Shown here: positions 4,712 through 9,010 of the stretch, in pieces | Layout of the letters: every line of letters begins with the position of its first letter | Numbering within the stretch: position 1 is the stretch's first letter | NCBI GenBank assembly: GCA_019242465.1 | Contig: JAFAVL010000733.1 | Coordinates: 1 to 9,010, forward strand | Length of the DNA: 9,010 bases | Direction of reading: 5' to 3' | From: Chroococcidiopsidaceae cyanobacterium CP_BM_RX_35 | GTDB taxonomy: Bacteria; Cyanobacteriota; Cyanobacteriia; Cyanobacteriales; Chroococcidiopsidaceae | Translations under genes and position numbers: made by a program | The notes under the pieces: model-generated | What the model was told of the DNA's origin: nothing | Databases searched by the model: none | What the model saw: the letters and a program-made list of their open reading frames with translations, nothing else

Positions 4712-7492
4712 TCAGTTTGAGGAGAGGGGATAATACTGGGATAGGAAGGCAACGGCGGTGGAGCGATCGCTAATCACTCCATCAAGCTTTGCCGTCAGTA
4801 GCTGCTCTAAAATTTGTCGATACTGCGGTCCTGGTTTGTAGCCTAATGCTTTTAGGTCATTGCCATTTAGGGGTGGCTGGACGTGAGTCCACTGTTTCTG
4901 ATATTGCCAAATCTGGCGGCGAATCGAGCGTGGACTCAATAAGGCAATCAAAATCAGCATGGGCAAATCATATTGGTGTAGTTGTTGCACCACTTGACTT
5001 GGCCATTGGCACATAGGTAAAACCTGCTTGACCTCAGCTTGGGCCCGCTCCAAGGCTTGCAACCGTTTAATACTGTCTACTGGCAGTTGGAGATTCTTTG
5101 CCACTTGAGCCCGAATATCTGCTTTAAGGTGAGCAATTAAAACTTCCAGCCGCAGCAGCCAGTGAGTCAGAGTATGCTCAGTGTCAAATCGCATAAGACC
5201 TAGCTCCAACAGATGCAGTTGCTGCCACAACTGACGATCTAGCTCTAGGGTGGGATGGATACACTTTAGCGCTCCTAAAGCAGCTAGTAGCCGCAAGGCT
5301 CTTTGCCAGTAAGGGGCTTGCAAAATGTATTGCAGCTCGGCTCGGAGCCGCGTTTGCAGTGCTGGTCGAGCTACGCTGGTTTCTCCTAAAATTGGGTCGT
5401 AGATCCCACTTGCGATCGCATAACGGATATACTCTTCTGTCTGCAGCTCGATCTCAAACCCCAATCGCACGGCAAATCTTACCGCACGATATATCCGGGT
5501 GGGGTCTTCGATGAAACTATTAGCATGTAAGACTCGAATTCGCTTTGCTTGTAAATCTAGTAAACCGCCAAAGAAATCTAATATTTCACCAGCACGAGGA
5601 GGCGTTAGCCGTAGGGCTAAGGCATTAATGGTGAAATCCCGACGATAGAGATCTTGACGAATCGAACTCGCTTCGACTTCAGGATTGGCCGCTGGGTAAG
5701 GATAAAACTCTGTCCGGGCAGTAGCAATATCTACCCAAAGAGAACCTAGCGCCTCGTCTTCGTGCCAGAGCAGGGCAGCTGTTTGGAAAGCCCCGTGACT
5801 TTCTAGGCGGGCAGCTGGGTAAAGCTTCTGTAGCGCCAGTGCTAGTTCTATACCAGCACCAACATCAGCCGAGCGGTGAAAGCCGTCCACCACCAGGTCG
5901 ATATCAGCAATCTTCATTGTGCCATCTGGACTCGCTGGGGCTAGCAGCAAGTCTCGCACCGCTCCCCCAACAAGATAGAGATGCCAGCCTCGCTGTTCTG
6001 CCTGCTTTGCTGCTTGAGTCAGTAATTCCCAAAAAGGGGGAGCTAGAGCTGTTTGTAGGAGTTGGAGTGAGGAGATAGGGGAGTAGCGCGAAGTCTGAGC
6101 GAAGGCTTCCTCCGTTAGCGCAACTCTTCCGAAGGAAGCTCGGAACTTCGTAAGAGAGGGGAGTAGGGGGGAACTGTTGGCAGCTGATTGGTACAGTTCT
6201 CGGAGGACATCGGTGCGGGTTACAATCCCCAGCAACCTGCTATTTTCTAAAACTGGGAGGCGACCGATGTTGTAGGTCACCATTAACGACTGGATCTCCG
6301 ATAGGGTGGTTTCTGGGTTAATCGTCTTGAGGTTGGTTGTCATGTAGCCCTTGACGGGTGCGTGACTGAAACCGTGGTGTAGGGCAATATCAATATCTCG
6401 CCGGGAAATGATCCCGACTAACTGGTCTTGTTCATTCACTACACATAGACCAGAGTGACCATAGCGTAGTAGAATACGTTGCGCTTCTCCTATTGTGGTT
6501 TCGGGTCGAATTGTGCGGACTGGAGAGGACATCAAATGCCGTGCAATGAGCGGCTGGGGAATCTGGGCTTTGAATTGGTCAAGCAGCTTTTCTAAGGTTA
6601 ACAATGGCTCAACACCTCTCTTGGTAACAGATGCTGCTTGAGGATGACCGCCACCCCCCAACGGCTGAAATAGCTGATTGAGATCAGTACCTGGAATCTG
6701 AGTTCGCCCGATTACAGTCAACCGCTCGTCCCCTGTTTCTCCCACCGTATACCAAGCTCCAAGCAGTAAAGCCTCACTTTCTGATAGTTCCATTAACCGT
6801 GAGGTTAGGCTAGACAGCCCTGGAACATAACCAGGTATATTAAGCAACACCCAGGAAATTTTGTAGCCATGCCAAGTGTTGGAGTGCAGGTTTTCTAGCC
6901 CTTCACTAAGTAGTCTCCGTAACTGGGAAGAAAGATTTGGCTCAACATAATCAGCAATTCCCCGCAAGCTTGCTCCTTGCTGCATCAACCACGCCAGCGC
7001 CTTAGCATCCCGTGGTGTAGCTTGGTCAAAAGTCAGCGAACCAGTATCTACGTGGATGCCCAACGCCATCACCGTTGCTTCGGCTGTAGTGAGGTGAATC
7101 TGCTGTGCTTGTAACTGCTCCACGATTAGAGTAGTAGTGGCACCTACGGGCTCAATTAGTGATCGCGTCGCTGGGATATCCGTCTGGGTATCTAGGTGAT
7201 GATCGTAAACAACAATTTCTGCCAATTGGGGCAATTCCAGCCATTGGGCTGCCTTACCCAAACGATTGCGCCTTTGTGTGTCTACAACAAAGAGTGAGCG
7301 AATTTGTTCCGGGTTAATAGCACGCTGTTCAATCAATGGGTATTCATCTCGGTACAAGGCCAAAAACTCCCTAACAGTTGGGTGACAACCATCTGTCAGC
7401 ACAATTTGGGCTCTAGGGAGCAAGCGCGTTAGTCCCACAGCTCCTCCTAGAGAGTCAAAATCAGCGGTTGCATGGCACAGAATTATGTCCAT
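4712..7492 (-). CDS. DHH-CBS-tRNA nucleotidyltransferase (probable A-adding enzyme)
   Basis: This large tRNA 3'-end enzyme is probably the one that adds the terminal A after a separate enzyme adds CC. Cyanobacteria such as Synechocystis are known to split CCA addition this way, with the large DHH/CBS form doing A addition. The 926 residues hold, in order: a DHH phosphoesterase-like domain (ADFDSLG at 10-16, VVDTQ at 69-73, YDHHLD at 96-101); a DHHA1-type end with GGGGHPQAAS (279-288); two CBS domains (about 316-372 and 378-433); a linker (434-475); then a class II polymerase head with LVGGAVRD (507-514), catalytic DID (530-532), RRDFTINALA (617-626) and EDPTR (662-666), and a helical tRNA-binding tail. 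The ATG at 7492 begins MDIILCHATADFDSLGG, the expected start of the DHH fold. It leads a three-gene leftward run. CC- versus A-specificity is inferred from architecture. The linker is encoded by a palindromic repeat. Confidence 0.9.
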   Translation of the reverse strand: MDIILCHATADFDSLGGAVGLTRLLPRAQIVLTDGCHPTVREFLALYRDEYPLIEQRAINPEQIRSLFVVDTQRRNRLGKAAQWLELPQLAEIVVYDHHLDTQTDIPATRSLIEPVGATTTLIVEQLQAQQIHLTTAEATVMALGIHVDTGSLTFDQATPRDAKALAWLMQQGASLRGIADYVEPNLSSQLRRLLSEGLENLHSNTWHGYKISWVLLNIPGYVPGLSSLTSRLMELSESEALLLGAWYTVGETGDERLTVIGRTQIPGTDLNQLFQPLGGGGHPQAASVTKRGVEPLLTLEKLLDQFKAQIPQPLIARHLMSSPVRTIRPETTIGEAQRILLRYGHSGLCVVNEQDQLVGIISRRDIDIALHHGFSHAPVKGYMTTNLKTINPETTLSEIQSLMVTYNIGRLPVLENSRLLGIVTRTDVLRELYQSAANSSPLLPSLTKFRASFGRVALTEEAFAQTSRYSPISSLQLLQTALAPPFWELLTQAAKQAEQRGWHLYLVGGAVRDLLLAPASPDGTMKIADIDLVVDGFHRSADVGAGIELALALQKLYPAARLESHGAFQTAALLWHEDEALGSLWVDIATARTEFYPYPAANPEVEASSIRQDLYRRDFTINALALRLTPPRAGEILDFFGGLLDLQAKRIRVLHANSFIEDPTRIYRAVRFAVRLGFEIELQTEEYIRYAIASGIYDPILGETSVARPALQTRLRAELQYILQAPYWQRALRLLAALGALKCIHPTLELDRQLWQQLHLLELGLMRFDTEHTLTHWLLRLEVLIAHLKADIRAQVAKNLQLPVDSIKRLQALERAQAEVKQVLPMCQWPSQVVQQLHQYDLPMLILIALLSPRSIRRQIWQYQKQWTHVQPPLNGNDLKALGYKPGPQYRQILEQLLTAKLDGVISDRSTAVAFLSQYYPLSSN
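4763..4770. repeat. HIP1 octameric palindrome
   Basis: GCGATCGC near the 3' end of the A-adding enzyme gene. Confidence 0.85.
5412..5419. repeat. HIP1 octameric palindrome
   Basis: GCGATCGC inside the A-adding enzyme gene, at codons for the region after the polymerase head (about residues 692-694). Confidence 0.85.
6077..6166. repeat. Palindromic repeat element inside the A-adding gene
   Basis: Two copies of AGGGGAGTAG (6077-6086 and 6157-6166) flank a GC-rich palindromic core. CGAAGT (6089-6094) pairs with ACTTCG (6145-6150), GCTTCCT (6105-6111) pairs with AGGAAGC (6133-6139), and a small internal hairpin CTTCC-GAA-GGAAG lies at 6126-6138. The flanking tracts read CTCCCCTA on the minus strand, the same style as the element at 2461-2535. 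The core encodes residues about 448-468, exactly in the linker between the second CBS domain and the polymerase head, and the frame stays open through it. Confidence 0.65.
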
Positions 7493-7772
7493 AGGTCTAG
7501 TTGTGATACGATTTAATCAAATAAACCAAGAGTTAAACCTCAAAGATCTAGGAAGTCTAGAGATAGGTCTAGGCTTTTATTTTGTTTGAACTTTAGGTAT
7601 AGCTGGTAAAATAGCTCTTTAAAGAGCTAGCTTTATAAGATGACTGCTTGAAAGCTATGGTGGAGCAAACATCTTAGTTGCTCGAAACATGGAAGTATAA
7701 AGTAAGGGAAAGTAGTAAGCGTTTTGCTGCACTAGCCCTCGTTCAATCTGTTGTTTTTTGGGAGTAGTACTA
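7493..7772. other. Divergent promoter region between A-adding gene and psbZ
   Basis: This 280-base gap separates divergent genes and must carry promoters for both. It holds TATAAG (7634-7639) and TATAAA (7696-7701) on the plus strand as possible -10 boxes for psbZ, neither with a good -35. It also contains the 18-bp palindrome at 7612-7629 and repeated TCTAG motifs near the A-adding start. No gene is seen in it. Confidence 0.5.
7612..7629. promoter_or_regulatory. 18-bp perfect palindrome upstream of psbZ
   Basis: TAGCTCTTTAAAGAGCTA is fully symmetrical and lies 5 bases upstream of a TATAAG hexamer. Its place and symmetry suit a dimeric regulator binding to the psbZ promoter or to the divergent pair. 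No known consensus is matched. Confidence 0.4.
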
Positions 7773-7964
7773 ATGTTAACAATCCTCTTCCAGCTTGCTT
7801 TGCTTGCTCTGGTCGGTCTATCATTTGTCATGGTTGTTGGCGTTCCCGTTGCTTATGCCACGCCTCAGAATTGGGTTGAATCTAAAAGGTTTCTCTGGAT
7901 TGGTTCAATTGCATGGTTTGGTCTGGTGGCTGTAGTTGGGATTTTGAACTTTCTAGTAGTTTAG
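7773..7964 (+). CDS. psbZ: Photosystem II protein PsbZ (Ycf9)
   Basis: PsbZ is a small two-helix subunit of the photosystem II core, in the thylakoid membrane, that helps stabilise the complex and its contacts with antenna proteins. The protein has 63 residues, against about 62 usually. Its first helix spans about 4-28 and its second about 40-62. They are joined by a loop with the conserved [17 protein letters not shown] (22-38), and the protein ends in the family tail GILNFLVV. I chose ATG at 7773 because [10 protein letters not shown] is the family N-terminus and GGGAG (7760-7764) is 8 bases upstream; a TTG five codons earlier would destroy that spacing. ribH follows after 33 bases, so the two are probably one transcript. 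Confidence 0.95.
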   Translation: MLTILFQLALLALVGLSFVMVVGVPVAYATPQNWVESKRFLWIGSIAWFGLVAVVGILNFLVV

Positions 7965-7997
7965 CCAGCACTGGCACCTGAATATCACAGAGATAAC

Positions 7998-8627
7998 ATG
8001 GCAGTTTTCGAGGGAACTTTTACTCAAACAGAATCTTTGCGATTGGCAATCGTCATTGCTAGATTCAACGACCTTGTTGTCAATAAGCTGCTGGAGGGTT
8101 GTCAAGACTGCCTAAAGCGCCACGGTGTTGATCCAAATCCTCATGGTGCCCAGGTTGACTACATCTACGTACCAGGTAGTTTTGAAGTGTCGTTGATGGC
8201 CCGCCAAGCGGCACTCTCGCATCGCTATGATGCCGTAATCTGCCTAGGTGCTGTTATCCGAGGTCAGACCCCTCACTTTGATTATGTAGCAGCCGAGGTG
8301 GCTAAGGGGACTGCGGCAGCAGCGTTTCAGACAGGGGTGCCAGTCATTTTTGGGGTGCTAACAGCCGATAACATGCAGCAAGCGCTGGAGCGAGCCGGCA
8401 TCAAAAGCAATAAAGGCTGGGAATATGCCATGAATGCTTTAGAAATGGGAAGCCTGCTGCGCCAATGGCGCTCAAGTGCGGAAGCAGAGTCTTATGGCCG
8501 CAATTCCCAGTCTTTGCCCGCGGCTTCACTCAAGGCTTCGCCTGTGCCAGATCCGGCGACTCAAGAGCGCCAGCTCAAAAATGCAGGAGTTTCCAATTTC
8601 TCGATAGTTCCAGAAGAACTGGAATGA
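7998..8627 (+). CDS. ribH: 6,7-dimethyl-8-ribityllumazine synthase
   Basis: RibH joins 5-amino-6-ribitylaminouracil with 3,4-dihydroxy-2-butanone 4-phosphate to make 6,7-dimethyl-8-ribityllumazine, the last intermediate before riboflavin, in the cytoplasm. Family features are all visible: [10 protein letters not shown] with the substrate-stacking Phe23, GSFEV (60-64), GAVIRG (84-89), the catalytic His93 in [18 protein letters not shown] (115-125), Arg132, and the closing [13 protein letters not shown] (138-150). The catalytic domain ends near residue 158. Residues 159-209 form an extra Ser-, Pro- and Ala-rich tail that the basic fold does not need. The start at 7998 gives the proper N-terminal strand; a weak AGAG lies before it. 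It probably shares a transcript with psbZ, and the big hairpin at 8650-8702 follows its stop. Confidence 0.95.
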   Translation: MAVFEGTFTQTESLRLAIVIARFNDLVVNKLLEGCQDCLKRHGVDPNPHGAQVDYIYVPGSFEVSLMARQAALSHRYDAVICLGAVIRGQTPHFDYVAAEVAKGTAAAAFQTGVPVIFGVLTADNMQQALERAGIKSNKGWEYAMNALEMGSLLRQWRSSAEAESYGRNSQSLPAASLKASPVPDPATQERQLKNAGVSNFSIVPEELE

Positions 8628-8649
8628 TTGACAAAAGAGGCAGGGGGAG

Positions 8650-8702
8650 AAGAGGCAGTTCTTCGCAGGGGTGTTCTTCTCCCCTGCGAAGAACTGCCTC
8701 TT
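8650..8702. repeat. Hairpin with 22-bp perfect stem between ribH and tRNA-Gly
   Basis: The bases at 8650-8671 are perfectly complementary to 8681-8702, leaving a 9-base loop (8672-8680). The left arm begins AAGAGGCAG, which also occurs as a direct copy at 8635-8643. C-rich units CCCCTTG, CCCCCTTG and CGCCTTG (8725-8746) follow. The right arm is followed only by TTGTTG, so it is a poor classical terminator, yet it sits where the psbZ-ribH transcript should end. It may be a palindromic repeat element that also acts as a transcript end or stabiliser. Confidence 0.7.
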
Positions 8703-8747
8703 GTTGCCCCAACTGGATCTCGTTCCCCTTGCCCCCTTGCGCCTTGC

Positions 8748-8776
8748 TTGACAAGATGCGGTTATTGTAAGATGAT
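8748..8776 (+). promoter_or_regulatory. Candidate promoter of tRNA-Gly
   Basis: A perfect TTGACA (8748-8753) is followed after 17 bases by GATGAT (8771-8776), which matches four of six -10 positions. The predicted start near 8783 would leave a leader of about 12 bases before the tRNA. The spacing is ideal, but the -10 is weak. Confidence 0.45.
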
Positions 8777-8794
8777 AAAATATGCTTAGGGTAT

Positions 8795-8866
8795 GCGGGT
8801 ATAGCTCAGTGGTAGAGCGTCACCTTGCCAAGGTGAATGTCGCGCGTTCGAATCGCGTTACCCGCT
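8795..8866 (+). tRNA. tRNA-Gly(GCC)
   Basis: The 72-base cloverleaf is complete. The acceptor stem pairs GCGGGTA (8795-8801) with TACCCGC (8859-8865), with discriminator T8866. The D arm contains AGCTCAGTGGTAGAGC. The anticodon stem TCACC/GGTGA encloses the loop TTGCCAA, with anticodon GCC at 8827-8829, and the T arm has loop TTCGAAT. GCC decodes GGC and GGU glycine codons. The 3' CCA is not encoded (TAGT follows), so it has to be added after transcription by enzymes like the one at 4712-7492. Confidence 0.97.
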
Positions 8867-8975
8867 TAGTAAAAAGTCTTCTCATGGCTGAGATAATTTA
8901 GATAAACTCGTGAGATAAACCAACTTTGTTCAGCGATCGGTTGTGCAATCTCAAAAGCCCCAAAGGATTGACTTA

Positions 8976-9010
8976 ATGTGGACTACCCTTGTCCGTCGTG
9001 CCGTCGGCGC
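8976..9010 (+). CDS. 5' end of an unidentified gene, cut by the window
   Basis: ATG at 8976 opens a frame MWTTLVRRAVG that runs off the window. AAAGGA (8962-8967) lies 8 bases upstream, a good ribosome binding site. An in-frame GTG at 8943 would add eleven residues but lacks such a site. The frame is open back to 8919. Eleven residues are too few to name a product; the basic start followed by a likely hydrophobic stretch would fit a membrane protein. Confidence 0.4.
   Translation, partial: MWTTLVRRAVG

Noticed and set aside
4789..6078. Plus-strand frames at 4789-5016 and 5839-6078
   Set aside because: Both lie antisense to well-conserved polymerase motifs of the A-adding enzyme.
7758..7772. 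Extended TTG start for psbZ giving MGVVL before the family N-terminus
   Set aside because: The TTG overlaps the GGGAG ribosome binding site, and the family begins at [10 protein letters not shown].
8465..8770. 101-codon frame overlapping the ribH end, the hairpin and the tRNA promoter
   Set aside because: It is low-complexity, starts inside ribH, and runs through palindromic repeat sequence.

Overview
The window is cyanobacterial chromosome. NblA (phycobilisome degradation), PsbZ (photosystem II), a separate DHH/CBS/A-adding tRNA nucleotidyltransferase, an ABC1-family kinase and three HIP1 octamers (GCGATCGC) all point that way. No database was searched, and the genus cannot be fixed from the sequence alone.

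Layout from left to right. (1) An ABC-2 type membrane permease (4-786, +) is followed by a 16-codon relic that reads like the N-terminus of a GNAT acetyltransferase (816-866). (2) An AT-rich, unrecognised secreted protein gene (1004-1594, +) stands alone, with a gene-poor gap after it. (3) nblA (1927-2121, -) has a long upstream region with two dyad symmetries, a terminator-like hairpin and a pyrimidine-flanked palindromic repeat. (4) Three genes run leftwards as a probable transcription unit: A-adding enzyme (4712-7492), a small conserved coiled-coil protein (4323-4649) and an ABC1/UbiB kinase (2547-4280). (5) On the opposite strand, psbZ (7773-7964) and ribH (7998-8627) are 33 bases apart and probably co-transcribed. 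(6) A hairpin with a 22-bp perfect stem separates ribH from a tRNA-Gly(GCC) gene (8795-8866). (7) A reading frame with a good ribosome binding site begins at 8976 and runs off the window.

How the genes relate. The tRNA-Gly gene has no encoded CCA end, so it needs nucleotidyltransferases such as the one in this window. NblA and PsbZ both concern the photosynthetic apparatus: NblA leads phycobilisomes to proteolysis under starvation, and PsbZ is a small structural subunit of photosystem II. RibH makes the riboflavin precursor and sits beside psbZ.

I see no CRISPR array, transposase, phage module or obvious defence system. The most unusual structure is a family-like set of palindromic elements set in C-rich or G-rich tracts. 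One of them lies inside the A-adding gene and encodes the linker between its CBS and polymerase parts. This is otherwise an ordinary core-genome region, and I did not find a convincing new multi-gene system.
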